From: Loktanella gaetbuli
GTDB lineage: Bacteria; Pseudomonadota; Alphaproteobacteria; Rhodobacterales; Rhodobacteraceae
Assembly (NCBI RefSeq): GCF_020531945.1
Contig: NZ_JAJATZ010000003.1
Location: forward strand, 186,001 to 250,000
Reading direction: 5' to 3'
Length of the DNA: 64,000 bases
Part shown: positions 25,121 to 32,547 of the stretch, piece after piece
Position numbering within the stretch: the stretch's first letter is position 1
How the letters are laid out: each line of letters begins with the position of its first letter
Translations under genes and position numbers: made by a program
The notes under the pieces: model-generated
The model's input: only the letters and a program-made list of their open reading frames with translations
Database searches by the model: none
Told to the model about the DNA's origin: nothing

Positions 25121-25387
25121 TTATGCGTCGATACGTTCCAGCTCTTCGCCTGTGGTCGGGTCAAAGAAAACTTCCATGTTGGTGCCGTCCAGCGAGCCGT
25201 AGATTTCGTAGCAGTCGCCGCCGTTGATCTTGAACGCCTTTACGACGCCGCCTTCTTCCTCGAATGCCTTGACGGCCTCCCAGACGGGGGCTGCGGCACC
25301 GTCGGCGGCGGGGGTGCAGGACGGCTCTGCCAGCGCCGCCGTAGCGGACAGGGCGATCAGGGCGGTCAGTGTTGCGATCTTTTTCAT
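25121..25387 (-). CDS. PepSY domain-containing periplasmic protein
   Basis: An 88-residue protein with a signal peptide (KKIATLTALIALSATAALA) and one PepSY domain. VKAFEEEGGVVKAFKINGGD leads into YEIYGSLDGTNMEVFFDPTTGEEL, the usual E-x-x-x-x-D-P-x-T-G end. AAGGA lies 7 nt before ATG 25387. PepSY proteins are often encoded beside b-type cytochromes and two-component systems, where they may sense or modulate periplasmic redox or metal state. It is the first gene of the PepSY-cytochrome-LuxR run. Confidence 0.85.
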   Translation of the reverse strand: MKKIATLTALIALSATAALAEPSCTPAADGAAAPVWEAVKAFEEEGGVVKAFKINGGDCYEIYGSLDGTNMEVFFDPTTGEELERIDA

Positions 25388-25572
25388 GGGTGCGTTCCTT
25401 GGGTGATGCCGCGGCACAGCGCCGGGCCTGACACCGATCTGAACCACCCTTGTTTGCCGCACTATCCGCCAACGGCTTATGCGTCCGGATATAAGCCCAG
25501 GCTTATGCCGCGCCCCGCCCTTGCAAGCCTGCACGGCAGTTGGTCTAAGAAACCAAACGCCGGAGGACCCCA

Positions 25573-26865
25573 ATGGTCGATATCGCCACCCGTGTCTGGA
25601 ACCACAAATGGAAGATCGACCCGATCGTCCGGTCCCTGATCGACACCGATTTCTACAAACTGCTGATGTGTCAGTCGATCTTTCGCAACAACCGCGACAC
25701 GCAGGTCACCTTCAGCCTGATCAACCGGACCAAGTCCATCCGCCTCGCCGATCTGGTCGACGAGGGCGAGCTGCGCGAGCAATTGGACAACATCCGGTCC
25801 CTGTCGCTGTCGCGCGGCGAATCCACCTGGATGCGCGGCAATACCTTCTACGGCAAGCGCGCGATGTTCACGCCCGAATTCATGGATTGGTTCGAAAACC
25901 TGCGCCTGCCACCCTATCATCTGGAAAAACGCGACGGCCAGTATGAACTGACGTTCGAAGGGTCCTGGCCAGAAGTCATGTTGTGGGAAATTCCCGCACT
26001 TGCCACCCTGATGGAACTGCGCGGCCGCGCGGTGCTGGGCGACATGGGCCGGTTCGAACTTCAGGTGCTCTATGCCCGCGCCATGACCAAGGCTTGGGAA
26101 AAGGTCGAACGCCTGCGCGACGTGCCCGACCTGCGGATCGCTGATTTCGGCACCCGGCGCCGGCACAGCTTTCTGTGGCAGGACTGGTGCGTGCAAGCGA
26201 TGAGCGAGGGGCTGGGCGACGCCTTTACCGGCACGTCCAACTGCCTGATCGCCAAGAGCCGCGACATGGAAGCGATCGGCACCAACGCGCACGAGCTGCC
26301 GATGGTCTATGCCGCGCTGGCGCAGAACGATGCAGCACTCGCGCGGTCACCCTATGATGTGCTGGCCGACTGGCAGGCGGAACACGACGGCAACCTGCGG
26401 GTCATTTTGCCGGACACCTTTGGCACGCCCGGTTTTCTTGCCAACGCACCCGACTGGCTGGCGGGCTGGACCGGCATCCGCATCGACAGCGGCGACCCCG
26501 CCACCGGGGCAGAGGCCGCCATCGACTGGTGGCGCGCACGGGGCGAGGATCCGCGCGAAAAACTGATCATCTTTTCCGACGGGCTGACGGTGGACAAGAT
26601 CCTGGACCTGCACCGCCAATTCGCCGGTCGCGTCCGCGTCAGTTTCGGCTGGGGTACGATGCTGACCAACGACTTCATCGGCCTGACCGAGGGCGACGCA
26701 CTCGCCCCCTTCAGCCTGGTGTGCAAAGCTATCGCGGCGGATGGCCGCCCCACGGTCAAACTGAGCGACAACCCGAACAAGGCGATGGGTCCGGCGGAGG
26801 AGATCGCACGCTACAAGCGCGTGTTCGGGGTGGGGGCGCAGGAGCGGGTGGAGGTTGTGGTCTAG
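25573..26865 (+). CDS. pncB: nicotinate phosphoribosyltransferase
   Basis: A 430-residue type II phosphoribosyltransferase making nicotinate mononucleotide from nicotinate, PRPP and ATP. LIDTDFYKLLMCQSIF near the N-terminus carries the conserved D-x-YK. ADFGTRRRHSF has the catalytic-His region, FTGTSNCLIA and GIRIDSGDPATGAEAA bind the phosphoribosyl group, and KLSDNPNKAMGP closes the site. With pncA it completes nicotinamide salvage to NAD. Confidence 0.96.
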   Translation: MVDIATRVWNHKWKIDPIVRSLIDTDFYKLLMCQSIFRNNRDTQVTFSLINRTKSIRLADLVDEGELREQLDNIRSLSLSRGESTWMRGNTFYGKRAMFTPEFMDWFENLRLPPYHLEKRDGQYELTFEGSWPEVMLWEIPALATLMELRGRAVLGDMGRFELQVLYARAMTKAWEKVERLRDVPDLRIADFGTRRRHSFLWQDWCVQAMSEGLGDAFTGTSNCLIAKSRDMEAIGTNAHELPMVYAALAQNDAALARSPYDVLADWQAEHDGNLRVILPDTFGTPGFLANAPDWLAGWTGIRIDSGDPATGAEAAIDWWRARGEDPREKLIIFSDGLTVDKILDLHRQFAGRVRVSFGWGTMLTNDFIGLTEGDALAPFSLVCKAIAADGRPTVKLSDNPNKAMGPAEEIARYKRVFGVGAQERVEVVV

Positions 26866-26958
26866 TTCTATTGATCCCGCAGCTTGATCAAGTGGCTCTG
26901 TCCCAAGGTTCGGAGCCCGCCTTCTGACATGAGTGTGGCATGCAAAGGGGAAATTTGC

Positions 26959-27096
26959 TTACTCCTCCTGCCCCTCCACAATCTCACCGACGGGGCTGTC
27001 GGTTGTTTCCTGCACGACTTCGCCGCCCAGCAGCAGGGATGCGATGATGGCGACAAAGCCGAGGGGGATGAGGGCGTAGATCCATTTTTGTTTCAC
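26959..27096 (-). CDS. 45-residue single-pass membrane protein, unknown function
   Basis: GTG 27096 has AGGAG about 8 nt upstream. The product starts KQKWIYALIPLGFVAIIASL, a membrane segment with a basic N-terminal flank, and ends in an acidic tail (VQETTDSPVGEIVEGQEE), so the tail is probably periplasmic. I recognise no family. It lies 55 bp downstream of arfB on the same strand and could share its transcript. Confidence 0.55.
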   Translation of the reverse strand: MKQKWIYALIPLGFVAIIASLLLGGEVVQETTDSPVGEIVEGQEE

Positions 27097-27151
27097 GGTC
27101 GTCTCCTGTCTGAGGTTGTTGTCCAACAGCGTCAGGGGCATCCGCGTTCCG

Positions 27152-27580
27152 TCAGTCGGGCGTGACATTGCCGCGCAGGGACTTCACCTCACCCCTGACC
27201 TTCTTAGCCTTCAGTCGCCGTTTCACCGATCCGTAGGTCGGTTTCGTTGGCACGCGGCGTTTGGGTTTTTGCGTGGCCTGTTCGACCAGTTCGGCCAGCC
27301 TCTCGCGCGCCAGCTCGCGGTTGCGGGCCTGGGACCTTGTGTCCTGAACGAACAGCACCAGCGCCCCGTCGGATGTCCACCGCCGCCCCGCCAACCGCTT
27401 GAGCCGCGCCTTGACCGGATCGGGCAAGGAGGGTGAGCGCGCGGCCTCGAACCGTAGCTCGACCGCCGTGCTGACCTTGTTCACGTTCTGCCCGCCGGGA
27501 CCGGAGGCACGGGTGAATGCCTCGGTCATTTCCCAGCCTTGCAGGGTGATGCTGTCGGTGATGCGCAGATCGTCGGCCAT
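27152..27580 (-). CDS. arfB: alternative ribosome-rescue factor ArfB (peptidyl-tRNA hydrolase)
   Basis: A 142-residue release-factor-like hydrolase. RASGPGGQNVNKVSTAVEL contains the catalytic GGQ. A disordered, strongly basic C-terminal tail (TQKPKRRVPTKPTYGSVKRR and onward) is what ArfB inserts into the empty mRNA channel of stalled ribosomes. It frees ribosomes on non-stop mRNA without tmRNA. I chose ATG 27580, which has no clear Shine-Dalgarno. The structured RNA at 27701-27890 lies upstream on the same strand and may control it. Confidence 0.94.
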   Translation of the reverse strand: MADDLRITDSITLQGWEMTEAFTRASGPGGQNVNKVSTAVELRFEAARSPSLPDPVKARLKRLAGRRWTSDGALVLFVQDTRSQARNRELARERLAELVEQATQKPKRRVPTKPTYGSVKRRLKAKKVRGEVKSLRGNVTPD

Positions 27581-27676
27581 AGGGATGATGTAGCAGACCA
27601 AGACGCATTTGCCACCAGCACCCAGTTGAGTACCGAGCGGGGCCGCGATTGCCTGCGCCATTCGCTTGCCCCCACC

Positions 27677-27699
27677 CGATGAACGCACAGCGTTCATCG
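27677..27699. repeat. inverted repeat just after the leader terminator
   Basis: CGATGAACGC (27677-27686) and GCGTTCATCG (27690-27699) form a perfect 10-bp stem with a 3-nt loop, directly abutting the T-run of the terminator at 27701-27735 on the minus strand. It could protect a processed 3' end or act as a second hairpin in the arfB leader. Confidence 0.6.
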
Positions 27700-27700
27700 T

Positions 27701-27735
27701 AAAAAAGGGCTGCCCCGGCGATGGGACAGCCCTTT
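27701..27735 (-). terminator. intrinsic terminator between leader ORF and arfB
   Basis: On the minus strand AAAGGGCTG pairs with CAGCCCTTT, with an inner 3-bp CCC/GGG extension, a 6-nt loop and TTTTTT. It lies 121 nt upstream of the arfB ATG, so read-through would be required for arfB expression from any promoter upstream of it. Confidence 0.8.
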
Positions 27736-27810
27736 CCTGAATATCGGAGGTGGGTCGGTTAGGGACCCATAGGGTCACCCACCTGTGGTGCTACAGACCT
27801 AAGGGCTGCC

Positions 27811-27867
27811 CTAGATCAGAACCCCCCAAGCTGTCCCGACACACTTCTCCAGAACTTCATGATGCAC
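27811..27867 (-). CDS. 18-codon leader peptide with extended Shine-Dalgarno
   Basis: GTG 27867 lies 7 nt after GGAGG of the 16-nt anti-16S sequence. The predicted peptide is MHHEVLEKCVGTAWGVLI, ending at TAG 27811. A second frame from ATG 27860 would give MKFWRSVSGQLGGF (stop at 27816-27818) at a less favourable 14-nt spacing. The ORF overlaps attenuator segment GGGACAGC, and its stop abuts segment GGGCAGCCCTT, so a ribosome on it would decide which hairpin forms. Confidence 0.5.
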   Translation of the reverse strand: MHHEVLEKCVGTAWGVLI

Positions 27868-27883
27868 TGGATCACCTCCTTTC
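27868..27883 (-). promoter_or_regulatory. extended Shine-Dalgarno, 16-nt complement to the 16S rRNA 3' tail
   Basis: The plus strand reads TGGATCACCTCCTTTC, identical to the 3'-terminal sequence of bacterial 16S rRNA, so the minus-strand RNA (GAAAGGAGGTGATCCA) can pair with the entire anti-Shine-Dalgarno tail. Ordinary sites in this window use 4-7 nt. Flanking sequence does not resemble 16S rRNA, so it is not an rRNA remnant. Confidence 0.8.
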
Positions 27884-27902
27884 AAATGTTTCGCCTGTGT
27901 TG

Positions 27903-27936
27903 AGGGTTGCCGCAGATATCGCGGCTGTCAAACCCT
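27903..27936. repeat. inverted repeat between yhhQ and the arfB leader
   Basis: AGGGTT-GCCGC (27903-27913) and GCGGC...AACCCT (27921-27936) pair around a 7-nt loop with a 5-nt TGTCA bulge. On the minus strand a perfect TTGACA lies in the bulge, but no good -10 box follows at 16-18 nt. It may end yhhQ transcripts or regulate the leader. Confidence 0.5.
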
Positions 27937-27956
27937 AATCACACCAGATACTGCAT

Positions 27957-28583
27957 TTATGACGTGGCTGTGACTCGGCGAACAATCAGGCGGAACGGGA
28001 TCAGCGCAACCAGCGCAACCGCGATCTTGACCCCCCAATCGGCCACGGCGAGCGACACCCACAGCGGCACCAGCGGCCCTGCGTTCAGAAACGGGACAGC
28101 GTCCTGTGCCCAGATGATCTGGTCCGCGGCCCCTGCTGACAGCGGGTTGAACACTGCTGCAAACGCGATGGAAAAGAAGATGGCCGTGTCCACGACCGAC
28201 GACACCAGCGTCGATCCCAGCGGGGCCACCCACCACACGCCCAGGCGCAGCTTGTTGAACACGGTGATATCCAGCAGTTGCGCCACGCCAAATGCGGTGG
28301 CGGATGCAATGGCGACCCGGATCGGCACGGCGGGACCGAATTCCAGCTGGATCTGGCTGCCGATCAGCGAACAGATGATACCCACGATCAGGCCCACGAA
28401 AACGACACGCCGCGCGGCGGACACGCCGTAGATGCGGTTCATCAGGTCAGTCACAAGGAACGCCAGCGGATAGGTGAACGCACCCCAGGTCAGCAGCCCG
28501 TCGAGGATCAGGAATTGCACGAGGATGTTCGAGGCCACGACGATGGCGGCCATGGCGATCACGCCAGGTAGAATACGGGTCAT
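27957..28583 (-). CDS. yhhQ: YhhQ family queuosine-precursor (VUT) transporter
   Basis: A 208-residue protein with six hydrophobic segments. AFTYPLAFLVTDLMNRIYG is the family's TYPLxFLxTDxxNxxYG signature, and FNKLRLGVWWVAPLGSTLVSSVVDTAIFF is the second conserved block. YhhQ imports preQ0/preQ1 for queuosine tRNA modification, in line with trhO and mnmH nearby, which also act on U34 wobble positions. I chose ATG 28583; the longer ORF start has no support. Confidence 0.92.
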   Translation of the reverse strand: MTRILPGVIAMAAIVVASNILVQFLILDGLLTWGAFTYPLAFLVTDLMNRIYGVSAARRVVFVGLIVGIICSLIGSQIQLEFGPAVPIRVAIASATAFGVAQLLDITVFNKLRLGVWWVAPLGSTLVSSVVDTAIFFSIAFAAVFNPLSAGAADQIIWAQDAVPFLNAGPLVPLWVSLAVADWGVKIAVALVALIPFRLIVRRVTATS

Positions 28584-28669
28584 AGCGGTTTTCCGTTTTG
28601 GCAAGGGTGCGGCACTTGGCCCCGCAAGATCGCGGGGACGCGCCCGGTTAGCCGCACGGACGGCTTGCG

Positions 28670-29545
28670 TCAATCGCTGACGCGGTATTCCACGATCTCG
28701 GTCGTCTGGAACCAGCGGAAATTGTCGTCGGACACCATCGTCAGGCGGATATCGCCTGCGTCATCGCGCCAGACGCTGATCCCTTCGAGGTTGTCATGCG
28801 TCCCGGTGCGCGTCTGCAACAGCAGTTCCGATGCGCTGCCGTCCAGCGGCAACCTGCGCACGCGCGACCGAAACCCGAATCCGGTGAAATCCCGTTCCAG
28901 CAGATACAGCAGACCATCAGGCCCGATATCCGCGCCGACCGGCAGGAATGCATCGGTGCGCGCGATGTCGAATACCGTGGTCCAGACCCCGCCGGCATAG
29001 CGATAAACCGGAAAAGGGCGATGCGTGCCACCCGACCGCTCGGGCAAAGTATAAAGTGCACCGTCCGGGCCAATCGCAAGCGCTTCGAGCGCGGAATTGT
29101 TCTGAAGACCCCTGAACATATCCGGACGCGGCACTCGCACTGCAGGACCGTCCAGGTCAGGGTAGGCCGCGACACGGGCCAGCCCTTCGAATGAGACGAA
29201 CAGCGTGCCATCCGCTGACAGGGCCAGTCCCTCGGGATCGGCCGTCGCACCTGAAACAGGCTCTCCGGTCGAAATGCGCAACACGCGTGGCGGGTCCGTC
29301 GTGATGCCGGTCACCTGATCCCCGTCGCGCGTCACCACACCGGTCCACAGAACACCACGGTCCCCTTGCGCCCAGATCCGCGTGCCGTCCGCGCTCAGTT
29401 CCAGCCCCGACAGCCCGCCAAACGCCGGGTCGCTATCGTTCCAGACATAGCGGCCCAGGTAGGTCACGGTCGGTTCGGCCTGCGCATCCCCAACGGACTG
29501 GCACCCCACCAGCAGGGCAAGGGCGGCAACGATCAAGGCGCGCAT
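28670..29545 (-). CDS. esterase-like activity of phytase family lipoprotein
   Basis: A 291-residue secreted beta-propeller-like protein. RALIVAALALLVGC is a lipoprotein signal ending in VGC. Repeated SADGT, GPDGALY and GPDGLLYLLERDF blades match PF13449. The family is annotated as having esterase-like activity of phytase; the real substrate is unknown. It ends 86 bp upstream of yhhQ and its start is 1 bp from the mepA stop, so it is probably in the same transcript as mepA and the MFS gene. Confidence 0.85.
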   Translation of the reverse strand: MRALIVAALALLVGCQSVGDAQAEPTVTYLGRYVWNDSDPAFGGLSGLELSADGTRIWAQGDRGVLWTGVVTRDGDQVTGITTDPPRVLRISTGEPVSGATADPEGLALSADGTLFVSFEGLARVAAYPDLDGPAVRVPRPDMFRGLQNNSALEALAIGPDGALYTLPERSGGTHRPFPVYRYAGGVWTTVFDIARTDAFLPVGADIGPDGLLYLLERDFTGFGFRSRVRRLPLDGSASELLLQTRTGTHDNLEGISVWRDDAGDIRLTMVSDDNFRWFQTTEIVEYRVSD

Positions 29546-29546
29546 A

Positions 29547-30458
29547 TCAGTTGGCGGCGACAGCGGCGCATTGCCCGGGCAGGCGGGCCATCGTCAGTTC
29601 ACGCTTGGGCTGGGGTGCGGGGGCATTCGGGTCGCGCGGCTGGGGCGGCGGCGGGTTAATGATGTTGTTCACCCATTCCTGCGCATCGGCACAGCCGTCA
29701 CCGGCGGGCGGTGCGGGCTGATCCTCGCAGTACGCGGCACCGCGCGGGCAGTTCAGGCGCACGTGGAAATGGTAATTGTGCCCGTACCAGGGGCGCACCT
29801 TGTTCAGCCAGCTGCGGTCGCCGGTGGCGTTCTTGCACATCTCGACCTTGGCCCCCGGAAAGATAAAGATCCGGGCCACGCGCGGGTCGGATGCAGCCGC
29901 CTTGACGATCGCCTCATGCTGGGGTGTCCAGCTATTGTTGACGAAAGCGCCGCTGCGCCGGTCCATCCGGTCGGACGAGATGTTTTCGCGTTCGGTCCGC
30001 GTCAGCGAAAGCGAGGTGGCAGGTTTCAGCCATATGTCGGCATCCAGACCGACCTGATGGCTGGCATGACCGGTCAGCATCGGCCCGCCACGCGGCTGGC
30101 TGATGTCGCCCACATACAGACCGTTCCACCCCGGCTGCGCTGCGGCGAGCCGCGACAGGTCCTGCACGAAATCAATCAGTTCGGGCTGACCCCAATTGCG
30201 ATTGCGCGACAGGCGCATGGCCTGCCAGGTCGGCCCGGTTTCGGCCAGGGCCTGCCCCCCTGCCTGACAGCCGCGCGAATAGAACCCCAGCGGTGCCGGG
30301 GCCTGCGCAGATGGTTCCGGTATCGCGCCAAAGACGCGTTTCGCGATCCGTGTATCATTCGTGTTCTGTGTCGACACGACGGGCGAAACCGTCGGTTTTT
30401 CCGGCTGACAGGCCGCGAGGGCCGTCAGTAGTGTCAGTGCTGCGATGGTGCGGATCAT
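29547..30458 (-). CDS. mepA: penicillin-insensitive murein endopeptidase
   Basis: A 303-residue LAS metallopeptidase that cleaves D-Ala-mDAP crosslinks. The signal LTLLTALAAC ends in a lipobox, so it is likely a lipoprotein, unlike E. coli MepA. YVGDISQPRGGPMLTGHASHQVGLDADIW carries the zinc ligands His and Asp (H-x-S-H-Q-x-G-x-D-x-D), and YGHNYHFHVRLNCP supplies the W-x-x-x-H-x-H-x-x-x-R motif. A Pro-rich C-terminal tail follows. Its ATG overlaps the MFS stop (ATGA). Confidence 0.94.
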   Translation of the reverse strand: MIRTIAALTLLTALAACQPEKPTVSPVVSTQNTNDTRIAKRVFGAIPEPSAQAPAPLGFYSRGCQAGGQALAETGPTWQAMRLSRNRNWGQPELIDFVQDLSRLAAAQPGWNGLYVGDISQPRGGPMLTGHASHQVGLDADIWLKPATSLSLTRTERENISSDRMDRRSGAFVNNSWTPQHEAIVKAAASDPRVARIFIFPGAKVEMCKNATGDRSWLNKVRPWYGHNYHFHVRLNCPRGAAYCEDQPAPPAGDGCADAQEWVNNIINPPPPQPRDPNAPAPQPKRELTMARLPGQCAAVAAN

Positions 30459-31822
30459 GCTGCTCGGTCCCCGTCTTTGTTGACCCACCTTAGCAGAAAC
30501 AGGCCAAGCAGGAACAAAAAGATGACCGGCAAAAACCCAAGCTGCACGTTACCTGTCAGATATGTGAACACCGCGATACTGGCCGGCGCAAGGAATGCTG
30601 TCGCCTTGCCGGTCAGTGCGAACAACCCAAAGGCTTCGGTCGGGCGGTCGGGGTCGGTGTGACGGACCATCATGGACCGTGACGCGGCATAGGTCGCGCC
30701 CCCTGCGCCGCCGATGATGACCCCCGCCGCGAAAAAGATCGTATCGGGCAGACTGGACCCCACAGGCAGCGGCACGCCGAACAGCGTCTCGCGGGACATG
30801 CCCACGATCACCACGCTGACAGCGATCAGGCACCAGACACAGACGCGGATCACGGGTTTCGGCCCGAACCGCGCGTCCGCCAGACCGCCAACCCAGGTAA
30901 AGATTGCTGCCGCAATGGCTGCCACGATCCCGAATATGCCGATGTTGATGGTCGTCCATCCCAGCACGATCGCCGCATAGACACCACCAAAGGCATAGAG
31001 CGCGTTCAACCCGTCGCGGTAGAACATCGACCCCAGCAGGAAATTCAGCAGGCTCTTGCGGCGCACAACGCCGCGCAGCGTGTCCTTGAGCTCGGCCCAG
31101 ACCGCACTGATGCGGGTGGACCGACCGCCCAGCGACGGGTCGTCCCGGACATACAGGAAAAACGGCACCATAAAGAGCGCGAACCACACCGCAATGAATG
31201 GGCCGACCGCGCGGGTGCCTTCCATTTGGGCGGGATCAAGGCCCAGCGCGGGGGCCAGACCGATCAAAGTGACTCCGCTGTCGGGGTCCTCGACGAACAG
31301 CAGCAACATGATGAACAAGGACGCAACGCCACCCCAATAGCCAAAGGCAGCACCCGACCCGGAGATGCGCCCGACCTCTTGGCGGTTGCCAAGGCTGGGC
31401 AGGATCGCATTGACGAAATTCAGCGCGGATTCAGCGCAAAAGAAAGCGGCGTAGAACACGATCAGCGCCATGTAGATCCAGGCACCATCCGGTGTCAGGT
31501 TCCACAGCATCGCCGTGGCAATGACGAACAGGATCGAAAATCCTGCGATCCACGGCATCTTGCGCCCGGAATTGTCGGCGAATGCCCCCAGAAATGGTGC
31601 GGTGATCGCGATCAGCAATCCAGCCACGGCCTGCCCCATCGACCACAGGCCCTGTGCCTCGGCCCCGGCAGCGGCGCGATCCAGACCGCTGTCCATGAAA
31701 TAGGTGGTGGCAACGCTGGCAAAATAGGGGCCGAAAACGAATGTCAGCCCCAGCGTGTACATCGGCTGTGATGCCCAATCAAAGGCCATCCAGCCCCAGA
31801 TGCGTTTGCGTGATACTGCCAT
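30455..31822 (-). CDS. MFS transporter, UMF1/Atg22-like family
   Basis: A 455-residue protein with about twelve membrane helices. IWGWMAFDWASQPMYTLGLTFVFGPYF matches the Atg22/UMF1 start (G-W-x-x-x-D-W-A-x-x-P-x-x), and YAAFFCAESALNFVNAILPSLG is the family loop. Atg22 relatives export amino acids in yeast; the bacterial substrate is unknown. It overlaps mepA, so both are translated together, hinting at uptake or release of cell-wall products (inference). Confidence 0.87.
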   Translation of the reverse strand: MAVSRKRIWGWMAFDWASQPMYTLGLTFVFGPYFASVATTYFMDSGLDRAAAGAEAQGLWSMGQAVAGLLIAITAPFLGAFADNSGRKMPWIAGFSILFVIATAMLWNLTPDGAWIYMALIVFYAAFFCAESALNFVNAILPSLGNRQEVGRISGSGAAFGYWGGVASLFIMLLLFVEDPDSGVTLIGLAPALGLDPAQMEGTRAVGPFIAVWFALFMVPFFLYVRDDPSLGGRSTRISAVWAELKDTLRGVVRRKSLLNFLLGSMFYRDGLNALYAFGGVYAAIVLGWTTINIGIFGIVAAIAAAIFTWVGGLADARFGPKPVIRVCVWCLIAVSVVIVGMSRETLFGVPLPVGSSLPDTIFFAAGVIIGGAGGATYAASRSMMVRHTDPDRPTEAFGLFALTGKATAFLAPASIAVFTYLTGNVQLGFLPVIFLFLLGLFLLRWVNKDGDRAA

Positions 31823-31885
31823 GACCTGCCCCGTGTCGCCCAGGCACAACCTAACCCCGGCAGGCCCCGCGCTGGCAAGTCCCGT

Positions 31886-32428
31886 TTACGTCCCTGCAGG
31901 CAGTTCCGGTGGCCAGGGCCGGGTGGCATCCGCGTCGATCCAGCTTTGGGTCCAAGCGGGCAGCGCGGGCGGGGTTGCGTCGAAACCGGCCGCAGCAAAG
32001 ACGCGCGCAGGATCAACGATGCCATTCCGGTCCGTCACGGCGGACCGGTACAGCGCCTGCGCCGCGCAGATGTCTCCGACCCAGATCGATTGATCGAGAT
32101 AGAAAAACCGTGCGTCCCAGCCCACGCAGCGGCTGACGACGCGGAAACGCTCGAACGGTCTGATCCGGCGGCGATAGCGCACACTGGCCCCCGCCATCGT
32201 CAGGCCCCACTTGTTCTGCCGTAATGCACGCAGCAACCCGACCCGCTGCGCCAGGATCGTGCGGCCCAGATCGAGGATCGTCAGGATACGCCCGTTGTTC
32301 ATTTCCACGAAAACATCGAGATCCTGCGGCCAGCAGCGATGATGACTGACATGCGCGCCCAGCACAGGCAGGTCGCCCGCGTTGCGATGCAGAATGAATT
32401 CCTTGGCAAGACGGACAAACGGATACAT
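31886..32428 (-). CDS. acyl-CoA thioesterase (4HBT/THEM6-like)
   Basis: A 180-residue hotdog-fold protein. HHRCWPQDLDVFVEMNNGRILTILDLGR resembles the 4-hydroxybenzoyl-CoA thioesterase-type N-x-G-R helix start (DxxxxMNN-x-x-Y/I), then SVRYRRRIRPFERFRVVSR and FYLDQSIWVGD follow as hotdog strands. It likely hydrolyses an acyl-CoA. The start is uncertain: ATG 32428 is used, GTG 32482 is the alternative, and neither has a good RBS. Confidence 0.78.
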   Translation of the reverse strand: MYPFVRLAKEFILHRNAGDLPVLGAHVSHHRCWPQDLDVFVEMNNGRILTILDLGRTILAQRVGLLRALRQNKWGLTMAGASVRYRRRIRPFERFRVVSRCVGWDARFFYLDQSIWVGDICAAQALYRSAVTDRNGIVDPARVFAAAGFDATPPALPAWTQSWIDADATRPWPPELPAGT

Positions 32429-32547
32429 GCGCAGGGCCGTGCCAGCAGGTGGCGCGCGGGTCAATGCGTGCCGCTGCGGCACGAAACACTTGATGCGCCC
32501 CCGGCTTGCGCTTACCTGCGGGGCATCATCAGACGAAAGTGACGCCC

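Larger units (their letters stand above)
27701..27890 (-). ncRNA. candidate attenuator leader RNA upstream of arfB (or free-standing small RNA)
   Basis: This fills most of the 376-bp gap between yhhQ and arfB. Read on the minus strand it has an extended Shine-Dalgarno (27883-27868), an 18-codon ORF, a long stable hairpin (27784-27748: AGGTGGGT/ACCCACCT closing GACCC/GGGTC) and a terminator hairpin with six Us (27735-27701). Segment GCTGTCCC (27730-27723), the 5' arm of the terminator, can pair perfectly with GGGACAGC inside the small ORF (27837-27830). It can also pair with GGGCAGCCCTT just after the ORF stop (27811-27801), or with the terminator 3' arm. These exclusive choices are typical of attenuation. 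No convincing promoter was found. Confidence 0.6.

Noticed and set aside
27868..27883. Fragment of a 16S rRNA gene
   Set aside because: Only the last 16 nt match; the preceding sequence lacks the conserved helix 45 region, so it reads as a Shine-Dalgarno on the minus strand.
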